Of a stretch of DNA of 64,000 nucleotides, positions 12,725 through 25,215 are shown piece after piece. Position numbers and translations under genes: made by a program. This DNA is from Sipunculus nudus. Taxonomy: Eukaryota; Annelida; Sipuncula; Golfingiida; Sipunculidae. The notes under the pieces are model-generated. The model did not search any database. It saw nothing but the letters and a program-made list of their open reading frames with translations, and had not been told where the DNA came from. Numbering within the stretch: position 1 is the stretch's first letter; the number at the start of each line of letters is the position of its first letter. The stretch covers positions 2,009,579-2,073,578 of the forward strand of contig CM049307.1 in the NCBI GenBank assembly GCA_026874595.1, written 5' to 3'.

Positions 12725-13130
12725 ATGCAAGCACTGAACATTTTGAACACAAATGGCACTGCTGAAATACTGGCATGGGTGTACACAAAACAAAAATGAT
12801 TGTAGGTGGCACCACCAGTCTTGTGTATGAGAAGGCCATCCAAGACGTGTGGACATGCAAAATTTCAAGCAGATACTTTAAAACATTCTTCAGCTTTTAT
12901 GCATGAAACAACTGTAGTTAGTGCAACAAATCTTGTATACAACAAAACTATCCAAGATGCTTCAACATGTATAATTTCAGGCTGATATGTCAAATCACTC
13001 CTGAGGAATAAGCAGGAGCATGCATTGCAAGAATTTTCGTAGGTGCCAACACCTGTCTTAAATACAAAAAAAGTTATCTGAGATGTATACATGTATACAT
13101 GAACAACGGACAACGCCCATCACAGGTTAG
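12581..13130 (+). mobile_element. F4 head with partial body
   Basis: The head is ACAAGGCCTACAGGCCTAAT then GCAAATCTGTGCA. The body carries GGTGGCACCACCAGTC and 'AGACGTGTGGACATGCAAAA'. The same body occurs at 35816-36180 and 46636-46880. A TA/CA microsatellite sits 95 bp from the head, at a position where other copies have 'GTGTATATGAACAATG'. Confidence 0.6.
12679..12723. repeat. (TA)n(CA)n microsatellite
   Basis: About 38 bp of TA followed by four CA repeats, inside an F4 body. It produces three overlapping minus-strand ORFs with YIYIYI runs that are not genes. Confidence 0.95.
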
Positions 13131-13282
13131 CTACAAAAGACTTGCAAAATACAAACTGGATTTGAAAAGGAAATGCATGATTTAATTCTTTTAGTTATCC
13201 TGATGATTGTTTTGACTGGGAGCAATTGGGATCTTTGTAAACTGGAAAGATTTGAACAAGAGATACCAAGGAACAGTTATAA

Positions 13283-14530
13283 ACAAGTGACCCAGGGGTC
13301 ATGACACTCAGCTGACTAGAAAAACATTCACATAGGGAATTTTATCAATGCCAAATTTTGTAGGTGATGTCCCCATTCAACTTAAGCATAGCTTAGAGGA
13401 TATGGGTAACAGAGACCTTATTTCAGGTTTCTCATGAGACTTTCATGGATCTCCCTGGAATTCAGCTTAGAAGATTCTAGATCCAGTGATTAGGATTTGT
13501 GCCCTGTTAACAGAAGAACACATCTAAAGAGGTCTCAAAAATAGAGAAAAAATTCATAAAAATCGAAAAAATACAGTTTGCACCACCAAACAGCAGAAAC
13601 ATTCCATGATTAATATCCATGCAAAGAATCATGGTGACCAATGCAATAGGTGTTCAGATACTTGAGTTTTGCATCAATTAATGTTGCATTATTCTGGGGG
13701 GGGGGGGGTATTTCGAAGCCCCATAGCTCAAGGGTTTATTTGCAACAGAGACCTAATTTCAGGTTTCCAAGGAGACTTTTCATGGGCCTCCCCGCATGTC
13801 AAGAAAGATTATTCTAGGTCCAGTCATTAGATTTGTGCCGCGTTAACAGATTACAGCATCTTTTAATGTCTCAAAAGTAGAGGAAAAAATCGTAAAAAAA
13901 TGAAAAAAAATATAGGTAGCACCACCAGTTTGCAGAAATTGATGAAACACTCCATGATCAATACCTATGCAAAAAATCATGGTTATCAATGCATTAGTTG
14001 CTCAGATACTTGAGTTTTTGAATCAAATTTTCCATTATTCTGGGGGGTGTTTCAAAGCCCCATTGCTCAAAGTTTATGGGTAACAGAGACCTAATTTCAG
14101 ATTTCCAAGGAGACTTTTCATGGGCCCCCTGCATGTCAAAAGAAAAGATTCTAGGTTCAGTTGTTACAATTTGTGCCCTGTTAACAGATGACCACACCTT
14201 AAGTGATCTCAAAAATAGAGAAAAAAATTTGCAGGTGAAAAAAATACAGGTGGCACCACAAAATTTGCATAAGTTGTTCAGATACTTGAGGGGTACTGGG
14301 AGGTACTTCGGAGCCTCATAGCTCAGAGTTTCTGGGTAACAGAGACCTAATTTTAGGTTTCCAAGGAGACTTTTTATGGACCCCATGTCAAGTTAGAAGA
14401 TTCCAGGTCCAGCAGTTACGATTTGTGCCCTGTTAAGGGACAGACGGCCGGATGGCCGCACAGGCGGAAGGACGATGGACAAAGGGTGATCACTATAGCT
14501 CAGCTGACTGTAAGTCATCTGAGCTAAAAA
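13283..14530 (+). mobile_element. F1 element, compact and apparently complete (1.25 kb)
   Basis: The head is AACAAGTGACCCAGGGGTCA (a one-base variant of the F1 palindrome) followed by the subTIR region CACTCAGCTGACT. The body is about three tandem copies of a roughly 340-bp core. Each core has TTCTGGGG(n), a segment like AGCCCCATAGCTCA, 'ACAGAGACCTAATTTCAGG', 'GATTCTAGGTCCAG' and a GGTGGCACCACCAG-like site. A GACGG-rich degenerate microsatellite (about 14440-14480) leads to the tail hairpin at 14496-14526, with arms TAGCTCAG/CTGAGCTA outside and TGACT/AGTCA inside around a 3-nt loop GTA. It ends CTAAAAA. Short ORFs across it are not gene-like. Confidence 0.8.
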
Positions 14531-15387
14531 TAGATCCCTGTTATGGTTCCATTTTCTTTTCAACACATTTACAAAAGTAGCCATATGAAGCCCCCATGAG
14601 AGTTAAAAGGACTAAACACTTTACATTCATTAATAAAATATCAGCATCTTGACACCTCAAGTTGTAAATGGAGTAATATTCCAACTAATGAAACAACATG
14701 CCCAAGTCATTCAGACAGGATGTAAAACATTAAAAGACAAATAAATCATCATCACTGTGACAAGATTAACATCAACACATTCAAAATAAATGTGTCATGG
14801 CTGTAATCATCTTCATGAAATTCCCCAAGGAAATCTTGTGTCATCCAATTACCCTACCCAGGAAGGTGAAAGAACCAACTTGTCCATATTTACTTCTGTG
14901 TCCAACTTTTTGTCTTCATTTACAACTGACAAAGAACAAGATGGGTGGATTAAGTAAAGTAGCTATTACCTCCTCAGGGAAAATACCTTCAAGTAAGTAA
15001 CAATGAATGAATTCTCAAGACAACTGAAAATGGTTTCTGGATGAGCATAACAACCCAGCACCTTGAAAAGAACACAAATTGAAGTACTTCCATGTTCCCT
15101 TATCAGCTTCTCTGCACAAGAAGCAAAGTTGCCATGAACATTTTCCTTTTTCTCCTGCAAACACTCTCTTAGTCAGATATTAATTGTAGCCAGATGTTGG
15201 CTGGTTTAACAAAAAGCTTTTCAAGGCTTCTGAAAAGTATTTCTTTATAAATTGCAAATCACAACACACAATGTCTCTTATTTGATGATTACACAAAACC
15301 CCTATGGTCTGGATAAAAAATCTGGATAAAAAAAATAAAATCCAAACCTTCTTGCCTTTCGAGCTTATTCTGTTTCAAGGGCCCTTG
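14531..15387. other. No gene recognised; two short ORFs
   Basis: Somewhat less AT-rich than its surroundings. A minus ORF of 64 codons (14966-15160) and a plus ORF of 67 codons (14797-15000) overlap here. Neither has a recognisable motif or good paired splice sites. Confidence 0.5.
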
Positions 15388-16514
15388 TACTACTCTAAGG
15401 CCCTAAGGTTCAGTACTGCTCTAAGGGCTGAGGATTCAGTACTGCTCTAAGACCTAGGGTTCAGTACTGCTCTAAGGGCTGAGGATTCAGTACTGCTCTA
15501 AGATCTAGGGTTCAGTACTGCTCTAAGATCTAGGGTTCAGTACTACTCTAAGGGCTGAGGATTCAGTACTGCTCTAGGACCAAGGGTTCAGTACTGCTCT
15601 AAGATCTAAGGTTCAGTACTGCTCTAAGGGCTGAGGATTCAGTACTGCTCTAAGATCTAGGGATCAGTACTGCTCTAAGATCTAGGGTTCAGTACTGCTC
15701 TAAGGGCTGAGGATTCAGTACTGCTCTAAGGGCCTTGGGTTCAGTACTGCTCTAAGATCTAAGGTTCAGTACTGCTCTAAGGGCTGAGGATTCAGTACTG
15801 CTCTAAGATCTAGGGTTCAGTACTGCTATAAGATCTAGGGTTCAGTACTGCTCTAAGGGCTGAGGATTCAGTACTGCTCTAAGACCAAGGGTTCAGTACT
15901 GCTCTAAGATCTAGGGTTCAGTACTGCTCTAAGGGCTGAGGATTCAGTATTGCTCTAAGGGCTGAGGATTCAGTACTGCTCTAAGGGCTGAGGATTCAGT
16001 ACTGCTCTAAGGGCTGAGGATTCAGTACTGCTCTAAGACATAGGGTTCAGTACTGCTCTAAGGGCTGAGGATTCAGTACTGCTCTAAGGGCTGAGGATTC
16101 AGTACTGCTCTCAGACGAAGGGTTCAGTACTACTGAAGACCTAGGGTTCAGTACTGCTCTAAGGGCTGAGGATTCAGTACTGCTCTAAGACCAAGGGTTC
16201 AGTACTGCTCTAAGGGCCTAGGGTTTAGTACTGCTCTAAGGACCTAGGGTTTAGAGCTGCTCTAAGGGCTTAGGGTTCAGCACTGCTCTTAGGGCCTAGG
16301 GTTCAGTACTGCTCTAAGGGCCTTGGGTTTAGTACTGCTCTAAGGGTCTTGGGTTTAGTACTGCTCTAAGGGCCTAGGGTTCAGTACTGCTCTAAGGGCC
16401 TTGGGTTTAGTACTGCTCTAAGGGTCTTGGGTTTAGTACTGCTCTAAGGGCTTAGGGTTCAGTACTGCTCTAAGGGCCTAGGGTTTAGTACTGCTCTATG
16501 TGCCTAGGGTTCAG
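15388..16514 (+). repeat. 25/26-bp minisatellite (about 44 copies)
   Basis: The unit begins AGTACTGCTCTAAG and ends in one of three tails: ATCTAGGGTTC (25 bp), GGCTGAGGATTC (26 bp) or GGCCTAGGGTTC (26 bp). The first two types are interspersed from 15388 to about 16200; the third dominates from 16200 to the end. Every unit carries the palindrome CAGTACTG. No ORF passes through. Confidence 0.95.
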
Positions 16515-16988
16515 TTTAGTGTATGAGAAGTGGTGGAGCTTTCTTCTTGCAATGCAAATGTTAGTATCATTCTCATTTCAGTTAAATTATAAGCATTGTT
16601 TTTATCAAAGCTGCATAGTAAGCATCAAAACAAAATTGGTTTGGCCAAGATCAAAACAATCAAGACTTTTGTTTTGAGTGGCAAAACATAGGCCAGGCTC
16701 CAGTTACATACATGACAACAATGAGGACAAAAACAAAAAAGAAATATTTCAAATTACCTTAATCCTTTTTTTTTCTTTATTTGAATTCTTCAAAGTTCAA
16801 CTATCAAAACATTATCTGCAATCCTTCCCAGGCTATTTTCCCTGTTCTATTTTATTATATGCAGGAAGCTCCTCAGCTTAATGTTAACTCGATTAGTACA
16901 CCTTCTTTATCTAGCAGAGTAAAAAGCAGAGTAAAAAACAGAACAATATACAAGATGTAGTAAAAACAGATTTTGCTCAGTGTAGAAA
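16515..16988. other. No gene recognised
   Basis: Unique AT-rich DNA between the minisatellite and the long F1 head. Confidence 0.6.
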
Positions 16989-19590
16989 ACAAGGGACCTA
17001 TGGGTCACGACGCTCAGCTGTTATATATGATAAAAAAATATTATTTAGAAATGAGGCACATGCTGGTTTTGTGTGGTAATAAATATAAACTGTATTATGA
17101 GTTGTTGTTGTTTAGCTTATGTATGATTTTGATAGTACCTTTGGAGATAGGGAAGAGGATTGATTTCATTTATTTTATTAACAAATGGAGTACTATTGTC
17201 ACACAGATTTTGACTTGGCCATATAACTTATAAGCAGAACATATAATTTAAGAGTTTAACTATTTATTAAAAAAATACAAATATTGTCCCAAATATAATT
17301 TTTATTAAAAATAATAAGAGAATCATATGATTTTTTAAAATGAAATATAACTGATATGATTATTAAAATACTATTAAAGAATATATTCATGAATGCATTC
17401 ATGAATACATTTTGAAAGTATTTGCACGAGTATTCATATATTTTCATTTTTACCTGAATTCCCATTCTTTATGCAAGAAATTTTATAATGGAGTAAAAAA
17501 TCATATTCGTATTTAAATACAATTACAAAGTATTTGCACCATGTCTGGAATTTATTCAGTTTTCACCAAACAATGATGTTGAGAATCCAGAATATACAAA
17601 ATTCACACATTTAAATAATGATCATAAGTAACTGGTTTTATGGTTTTTATTTATATTAAAAAATAACTGTAAAAAAATCATTTTGGACTAATTTCACATC
17701 AGTGTACACACTAGACACAGCAGGAATCTAGATTAATATTATCAACTGCATCTTTGTCTAATTTCCTTCATATGATCCCTAATGATTAGTAATGAATAAT
17801 ATGATTAACTTCTTTATCATTAAAATTGAACTGAAAAATGCCATAGGTGACTGCATGGTGTTATTTGGAATATATGACATTCTACCCATCGATACAAGAT
17901 TCTTAAATCATCAGTAACTGCAAGTTAATTTCCTGTTATTATAAACTAACAAATTCCTTTTCTATTTTTCTTTAATTTGTTATTAAAAACCAATAAAAAT
18001 TTATTAATTTATTGTTTTTTGTTATGTTCTTGGTTAAAACTACTAGATGAGTTGGGTTGGACACCTGGATCAACTGTGGCTTGCCATAAGCTGCCTGGAT
18101 TCCATGTATGCCTCGCCTCAAGCGTGCATAATTTGATGATGGGTCAACAAGGTCAACATACAGGTGACTCAAGAGGGGCTGGAGAGAGCCAAAGTCTGAC
18201 AGGGTCTCATAAAAAACATTAATAAAAGCTACAATTTTTGGCCAATTTCTTTCAGCTTTCTAAACTAAAAAGCTGAAATGCTTATGTGTGCATGATATGA
18301 AAATTATATCAACAGTGCTCATGGGAAACAAACGTGCCATGGTCACAGTTGGGCAAAATTTAAGGTACTAATTTTATATTTATACTAAATAAAATTTGAA
18401 AAATTCAGAACTAATTTTGGGTATTCAATTGAACCTTGATTAAATAATGTTACATCCCTGACAAAAAAATCTCTAGCTTCAGCAATGCTCTTGTTAAGGG
18501 AGTAAATATATTTCTTTATTTTTTTACAAAGTGCATTATGTTTGGGCCCATAACTTAAAACAATTACACAATACTGACATCATTCTGGCATGTGCATAGA
18601 GAATGAAAAATATGTATATTATTTATGATTAAAGTCAGATCAGTGGTTTTGATATTAGGCAGTCTTGAAGTGTAACAATGGGTTTTTAATGGAAAAATGA
18701 AGTTTTTTTATTAATATCTCGAATGTCCTAGTGACCAAATTCTTGGCATGGTAGGGCATTTTGGAGACATCTAACTGTATGCCGAATTTAAGGAACTTAG
18801 AGCTGAAGCTGGGGAGCTGAGCTCTTGCAAACTGCATAACACTAGCTTGATGTAAACAATATGTTACATGGTGCTTGAAAACTTGATTAAAATCTACAGT
18901 TTTTGATCAACTGGTTTCAAATTTTTGGTGTTTACAGTTGAAATGCTAACAAAAACATGCTGTGAAAATTAAATCCAGAGTACTTACAGGAAAAAAACGT
19001 GCCATGGTCAAAGTTGGGCAAAATTTAAGGTACCAATTTTTTATTTTTATTAATATTTTAAAAAATTTAAAAGATTTTCATCTAATTTTGGGTATACAAT
19101 TTAATTTTGATTAATTAAAGTTATATTACTGGAAAAAAGGTCCATAGCATTAACATTTTTTGTGTTAAGTGATCAAATATCTTTTCTGATTTTTTACAAA
19201 ATGCATTATGTTTGGGCCCATAACTTTTTTAAATTAAATAATACAGACATAATTTCTGGCATGTACATAGGAACTATATAGAGGAATATTTATGGAAAAT
19301 ATGAGGTAAAACAGATGAGTGGTTTTGAAATTAGACAGTCCTGAAGTGTGAAAATAGGTTTTTAATAAAAAATTGAGGTTTTTCCTTAATTTCTCAAAGG
19401 AACGAAGTTGCAAACACCCAGTTTTCGGCTTGGTAGGAGATCTTGGGGACATCTAACATTATGCCGAATTTTGGATTCCTAGGTCTTACGGTTTCAAAAC
19501 GTGCCACATCTACGGACGGACGGACGGACGGACGACGGACAATGGACCACGACTATAGCTCAGATGACTCATAGTCAGCTGAGCTAAAAA
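16989..19590 (+). mobile_element. F1 element, long form, apparently complete (2.6 kb)
   Basis: The head is ACAAGGGACCTATGGGTCAC then GCTCAGCTG. About 1.2 kb of AT-rich unique body follows, then two copies of a roughly 650-bp core (about 18280-18940 and 18940-19550). Each core carries 'CGTGCCATGGTCAAAGTTGGG'-like, 'GTTTGGGCCCATAACTT', 'TCAGTGGTTTTGATATTAGG' and 'GGGACATCTAAC'-type segments. An (ACGG)n tract at 19511-19540 leads to the tail hairpin at 19556-19586 (arms TAGCTCAG/CTGAGCTA and TGACT/AGTCA, loop CAT), ending CTAAAAA. Its body matches 61944-64000 and the split copy at 27240-30630. No transposase is encoded, so it is non-autonomous. Confidence 0.8.
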
Positions 19591-20229
19591 GATCAGATTA
19601 TCTGGTTGCAAACTGCATGTTAAGTACCATGGTTAAGGAATTAAAGTTTATGTGGATTGACATAATTTTATTATCATAATTCTATTCTACTGTTAACATC
19701 TCTAGTACATACACCCTTGACCGTTAGAGACAATACCAGCAGAAGTTGATTACCCTGTGACGCACACGTGCATGGGATCTGTCAATATAAAGCCAGTCTT
19801 TGGATCAAAACTGACTTCCATTAATTGGAACATAGAGCTTTGAATTCATGAAAAGAGAATTAAATATCTGTATGTAGCTGTGTCAAGCTGTTTGCATAAG
19901 ATAAAAAAAATCATTGCTAATATGGACTTGCTTCTAATATCACCGCATGACACCCTTTACACTTAAAAGCAGGTTGTTGCTAGGTGACAACCAACTTGAT
20001 TGATGGAACTACTCTCCCTCTCAAAGTTTTATTACTGCAGCTGACAGCTTGTCTTGGTGAAATGCAACACCTGATATATACTATTAAATTACTGCTGTCA
20101 CCTTAGAAATGACTGTTCCAGTTCAAAGGTATTATTTATAAAAAGCATTTACCTAGCAACAATACTCTCATGTCAATTAAATTTCCAGCCTTCTAGGGTT
20201 GCCATGAATTGTTCTTACAATTGAATATA
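19591..20229. other. No gene recognised
   Basis: Unique DNA directly after the F1 tail; nothing supportable. Confidence 0.6.
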
Positions 20230-20262
20230 ACAAGGGACCCATGGGTCTCGGCGCTCAGCTGA
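20230..20262 (+). mobile_element. F1 head, isolated
   Basis: ACAAGGGACCCATGGGTCTC then GGCGCTCAGCTGA. The following 400 bp do not match other F1 bodies and no tail precedes the next repeat. Confidence 0.55.
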
Positions 20263-20669
20263 AGTTTGAAATATTTGCAAATGCAAAATATGCAAAATAT
20301 TCTATTGTAATATATTTTATATATATAAGCATATGAGAAGCTAGGAATTAAAGGGGCCCTCCCACTTGGCCATAGTAAAGTTCTAAATATATGATTGCAA
20401 AACTAATACTCTGACAAGACTGTCATGAAGAAAAAGAGTTAAAGTTTTGAGATACTGTGATGCATACAAAAAATTTACAGATTGACAGGCAAGTGGACAG
20501 AACGGACTAATACCTTTATTTCACTTTCAAGAGAATAATTCATTTAAGTTCATATTAAACCTAATTTTTTAGCATATCCACTTTTCCATTAAAAGTTTTG
20601 ATCAGACTCATTTTTTTTATTTACAAGTTTTATAAATCTGAAATTAAAAAAAATCTGAAAATATGTTAA
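20263..20669. other. No gene recognised
   Basis: AT-rich DNA after an F1 head; either an unrepresented F1 body or flank. Confidence 0.5.
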
Positions 20670-20935
20670 ATATCAGAATTCTATGTTGCAATCATTATTT
20701 ATCCAGAGTGTAGCTCATATCGGGTCATATTATGCATACACATATTTTATTATTTTTAAATCACAAATGTTTAAACTGAATTTAAAAGAAAATAATGCCA
20801 CAACATGGCAATTTCATGATTATTCCTTGAATCACTATCAAAAAGTTTTGTACATTGGAGTTTTTAATTTGCTTAATTTTATTCACTGAAATAAAAGAAA
20901 TAAAAACATCTTTTCAAACTTAATATTTTTTTACA
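20670..20935 (+). repeat. Interspersed AT-rich repeat, partial copy
   Basis: Matches 9130-9400 ('AATGCCACAACATGGCA', 'CTTAATTTTATTCACTGAAA') at moderate to high identity, and stops where a degenerate F3 head begins. Together with 9130-9762 and 22029-22310 it defines a repeat at least 630 bp long whose ends and class I cannot determine. Confidence 0.65.
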
Positions 20936-20937
20936 CT

Positions 20938-22035
20938 GCAGGTGCCATTGTACCCCCTGACAATTAATCCCACCCCCTTTAAGAATAGGCCCCTCCATCT
21001 TCAGCAGCATACACTGACACTTGGCACTATCTGCAATCATTTTGGCATGGCGTCCATTTGTACATGTGCTTTGGGTGAAAACTGCTCATATCTCGCGAGC
21101 TGTTCAAGGTGTTGGTCAGAAATATGGCATGTGCATCCATCTTGGAAAGTTTTCTGGTAAACCAGACAGATGGCGCCACCTACCTTCCGGTTTCAGTTAA
21201 ATACATTAATGCTCTTTTTGAGGAGTGATTTGCATTATTGGCCTGAAATTGTGCATATCCATAGAGCTTGGACTCCTTCAACTTGCACTTAAGAATGGTG
21301 GCGCCATCTGCAATCGTCTTGCTGTAGAGTCCATCTGTAAATGTGCTTTGGGTAAAAATTGCTCATATCTCCTGAGTTGATCAAGGTATTGGTCTTAAAT
21401 TTGGCATGTCTATCCATCTTTAAAAATTTCTCGTTTTGAGTACAAGATGGAGTCCAAGATCTATGGATATGCACATTTTCAGGCCAATAGGGCAAATCAC
21501 TCCTCAGAAAAGGGCATACATTTTTTCTATAAAAAACTGGAAGGTAGGTGGAACCATCTGTCTAGTTTAAGAGAAATTTTGATGATTTTCACCATATATG
21601 GCAATATTCAAGGCCACTCTCATAGGAAAGGTAAAGACCCCAATTTAAATATTCATCATCCAATAATCCATGTCTATGTATATGCATAATATGACAGAAA
21701 TATGTCCATTAGTTTATGACTTATAATGCTCACAGTACTGTTAAGTGGCAATGTTGGGGGTATTAAAACAAAAACAAGAAAAGGATAACAGGTGGTACCA
21801 CCAGTTTCAGCCACATGACATCACTATCCAAGATCTTCAGTCAAGTTGATTTTTGGATCAATCCATGCAAGATTTCTTGAGATATTTAAGAATTTGTGTG
21901 ATTTCCCCCCAAAATTTGGTAAAGATCTGTAAAATATTTTTTGAGTTATCACGTCCAAAATAAATCTTGGTGGCAGTGGTGGCCCGACTGTGCTTAAACC
22001 ATAGTATCCTGACTTTGTCTGGGGATGCAATAATG
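20938..22035 (+). mobile_element. F3-type element, diverged
   Basis: The 5' remnant reads GCAGGTGCCATTGTACCCCC then TGACA, a degenerate F3 head; 'TTTAAGAATAGGCCCCTC' follows as in other F3 copies. The body has two copies of a core with 'ATCTGCAATC' and 'GTGCTTTGGGT', plus GGCGCCA sites. The tail at 22004-22028 is a mutated F3 hairpin (GTATCCTGACTTTGTC then TGGGGATGC). There is no coding content. Confidence 0.6.
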
Positions 22036-22310
22036 TATATACACATTGTTGGTTGAATGAAGGACAAACAATATCATTGTGCTAATTTCTATCTCAGCTA
22101 CAATATGTTACTGGAATTAATAGTCTATTTCACAACTGGTGAAGTTTTCACCTTCATGAAGTAAGGAACTACTTTTCTGATGAACATCCACACTTTAATA
22201 GTGATACACCACTTCGTGGACACAATTAAATGTGCACTTTAATCATTGTAACCCTGGTGGTACAATGCAAAATCTAAAATGTAATATAGCCTAGAATAAG
22301 AATGAATCAA
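22029..22310 (+). repeat. Interspersed AT-rich repeat, diverged partial copy
   Basis: Aligns with 9410-9640 ('GTTGGTTGAATGA', 'ACTGGAATTAATAGTC', 'CATTGTAACCCTGGTGG'). It lies between an F3 tail and the next F3 head, directly following the complementary part that ends at 20935 if the intervening F3 element is removed. Confidence 0.65.
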
Positions 22311-22320
22311 ACACAGAAAA

Positions 22321-23620
22321 CTAGAAATTTCTGGCATTGGAGATACCGTAGAATCCCCAGACATATTAAGCATTCCCCCTTCTAAAATAGCGCTCTTCTT
22401 CTGAAGTATAAATTGACACATGACTGGGCCAAGGTCACAAATGTTTGAACTTGTCTGACAGCTTGGTGGAGATTGTTGTGTCAAATTTGAAGGAAACAGA
22501 TGCAGCACTTGAAAATTATGGGGTTGACCAAAATTCTGTTTCCAAAGATTTGAGAAGAGATTGCTCCTGTCACAATGACCTTTGCATCCACAATCTTTTT
22601 AAGATGTGGGTTGTGTGACCTTGACCTTTGACCTGATGACCTGATGACCCCAAAATCAATAGGAATCTTGCTTTAATGACTCTATAAGTCAAGTTTGAAA
22701 CCCATATATCAATCCAAGCTTGAGATATCATCAGAAAATTTTTGGACAAATGACTTCTGTGACCTTCACCTTTGACCCTGTCACACCAAAACTGATACTG
22801 ATTTTCCTCTATTGGTACGTGAACTATACTTGCAAGGTGAAAGGCTCAGATGAAAAGTTTTGCTTAAAATGCATCCACAATCTTTTCATATAGATGTGTG
22901 TCCTGTGACCATCACCCAAAAACTGATAGGGGTCTTCCTCTATCGAAAGTGAGCTATGTGTGCAAAATGAAAGGTTTGAGATGAAAAGTTTGGTCTTGAA
23001 TACATCCACAATCTGTTTAAAGATGTGTCCAGTGACCTTGACCTTTGACCTCATGACCTTAAAATCAATAGGGCTCTTGCTTTATTGATGAGCCATATAT
23101 AAGTCAAGTTTGAAATCCATATATTAATCCAAGCTTGAATTATCATCTTGAAACCTAATTTTTGGATAGATGGCTCCTGTTACCTTCACCTTTGACCTTG
23201 TGACCTCAAAATAGATAGGGGTCTTCCTCTATTGGCAGGTGAACTATATTTTAATGATGAAAGGTCTGAGATCAAAAGTTTGGCTGAAAAGGCATCAACA
23301 ATTTTTTATAAAGATGTGTCCTGTGACCTTTACCTATGACCTTGTGACCCAAAAATCAATTGGGGTCTTGCTTTTTTAATGGGACATATATAAGTCAAGT
23401 TTGAAATTCATATATCAATAAAATCTGGAATTACCATCTGGAAACTAATTATTTGATAATTATGGGGGTATTAAAAGGGGTGAACACAAGAAAAGGATAA
23501 TAGGTGGCGCCACCAGTTTCAGGAATATCACAAGGCTATCCAAGATCTTCGGTCACCTTGAATTCTGACCAATCCATGCAAGCTTTCTATTGATATTTAA
23601 GAATTTGTGTTATTTTCAGC
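22321..23620 (+). mobile_element. F3-type element, diverged head and 290-bp cores, no tail
   Basis: A degenerate head at 22321-22380 keeps ATCCCCAGACAT after CTAGAAATTTCTGGCA. Cores with TGACCTTGACCTTTGACCT follow at 22617 and 23034, with diverged versions between them. A GGTGGCGCCACC palindrome is at 23503-23514. The copy ends where an F4 head begins at 23621, so the tail is missing. Confidence 0.6.
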
Positions 23621-25190
23621 AACAAGGCCTACAGGCCTAATGCGAACCTGTGCAAGGTTTTAGAGTATGAATGGAGGTTTATTTTCAAAAATTAAATATT
23701 GATCCTTATAAATCCTGCATATCTATCTTAGTCATTATGATTTCAGCAAAAAGGACATTTCGGACCTGCAGGTTTCAGACTAGGACATTTTAAAACAAGA
23801 ATATGAGTAGTCGACAAGGGACTATGTGTATCCGCAAAAATCAGAGTGGGACAGTGAAGTGAGGCATGGACTAAGTGGCAAGGGGAATAGAATGAGGTGT
23901 GTTGCATATTAGCATGGATGTCGACAGCTTGAACGTGAATGTAGGTGGTGCCACCTGTCATAAAATCGAGAAAATTGTCCAGGACGTATAAACCTGCAAA
24001 ATTTCAGGTGGATAAGTCAAACCACTGCTGAGATATGAGTGATTTTATCCCAAGGCAGATGAACAGATGGATGCTGTGCAAAAGTGGTTGCAGGTGGCAT
24101 CACCGGTTTTGCCTATGATAAAGAGCTATGGTAGATCTATACACATGCAAAATTTTGGCCCAATCAGTCAAATGGTTCCCGAGATATGAGCTTGGATGTC
24201 TGCAGAGTAAACCTGCATGTAGGTGGCGCCACCTGTCATAAAATCGGGAAAGCTTTCCAGGATGTATAAACATGCAAAATTTCAGGTGGATATGTCAAAC
24301 CACTGCTGAGATATGAGTGATTTTACGCCAAGGCAGATAAACAGATGGACACTGAGCAAAAATGGTTGCAGGTGGCGCTACCAGTTTTGCCTACGATGAA
24401 GAGCTATGTGAGATCTATACACATGCAAAATTTTGGCCCAATCGGTCAAACAGTTCAAGAGATATGAGCTTGGATGTCTGCAGAGTAAATGTGAATGTAG
24501 GTGGCGCCACCTGTCATAAAATCGAGAAAGCTTTCCAGGATGTATAAACCTGCAAATTTTTAGGTGGATATGTCAAACCACTGCTGAGATATGAGTGATT
24601 TTACGCCAAGGCAGATGAACAGATGGATGCTGTGCATAAATGGTTGCAGGTGGAGCCACCAGTTTTGCCTACGATGAAGAGCTATGTGAGATCTATACAC
24701 ATGCAAAATTTTGGCCCAATCGGTCAAACGGTTCCCGAGATATGAGCTTGGATGTTTGCAGAGAAACGTGAATGTAGGTGGCTCCACCGGTCATAAAATC
24801 GAGAAAGCTGTACAGGGTATATAAACCTGCAAATTTCCAGGTGGATAAGTCAAACCACTGCTGGGATATGAGTGATTTTATCCCAAGGCAGATGAACAGA
24901 TGGACGCTGTGCAAAAGTGGTTGCAGGTGGCGCCACCATTTTTAGTGTATGTTATAAAGCTATCGAAGGGCTAAATTTGTGCAAAATTTTTTGCCTCATC
25001 CTGAGATATGCACATTTATGTGTGGCAACAGATGCACAAATGGACGCTGGGCAGCAAGGAATGGTCAGAGGTCAACCAAAAATGAGGGATCAGCAGTTCA
25101 CATGTGACCTGATGATAAACCCAATTAGCTTAAAATGCAAACCAAGTTTAAGCAAAACCAAGTTTTTTTCAAACAGTTGAAAGATATAGT
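23621..25190 (+). mobile_element. F4 head followed by 278-bp core array
   Basis: The head AACAAGGCCTACAGGCCTAA then TGCGAACCTGTGCA is at 23621-23655. After a 'CAAGAATATGAGTAGTC' module, about four cores start at 23941, 24219, 24497 and 24776 (278-279-bp steps). Exact GGTGGCGCCACC palindromes lie at 24222, 24500 and 24926. After 24940 the body resembles 4640-4810. No F4 tail is visible. Confidence 0.6.
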
Positions 25191-25215
25191 TCCAATAATC
25201 TGGGAATTCTGCATC

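Noticed and set aside
16260-16514. Interstitial telomere (TTAGGG) tract
   Set aside because: TTAGGG occurs only as part of the CTTAGGGTTC variant of the 26-bp minisatellite, never in tandem.
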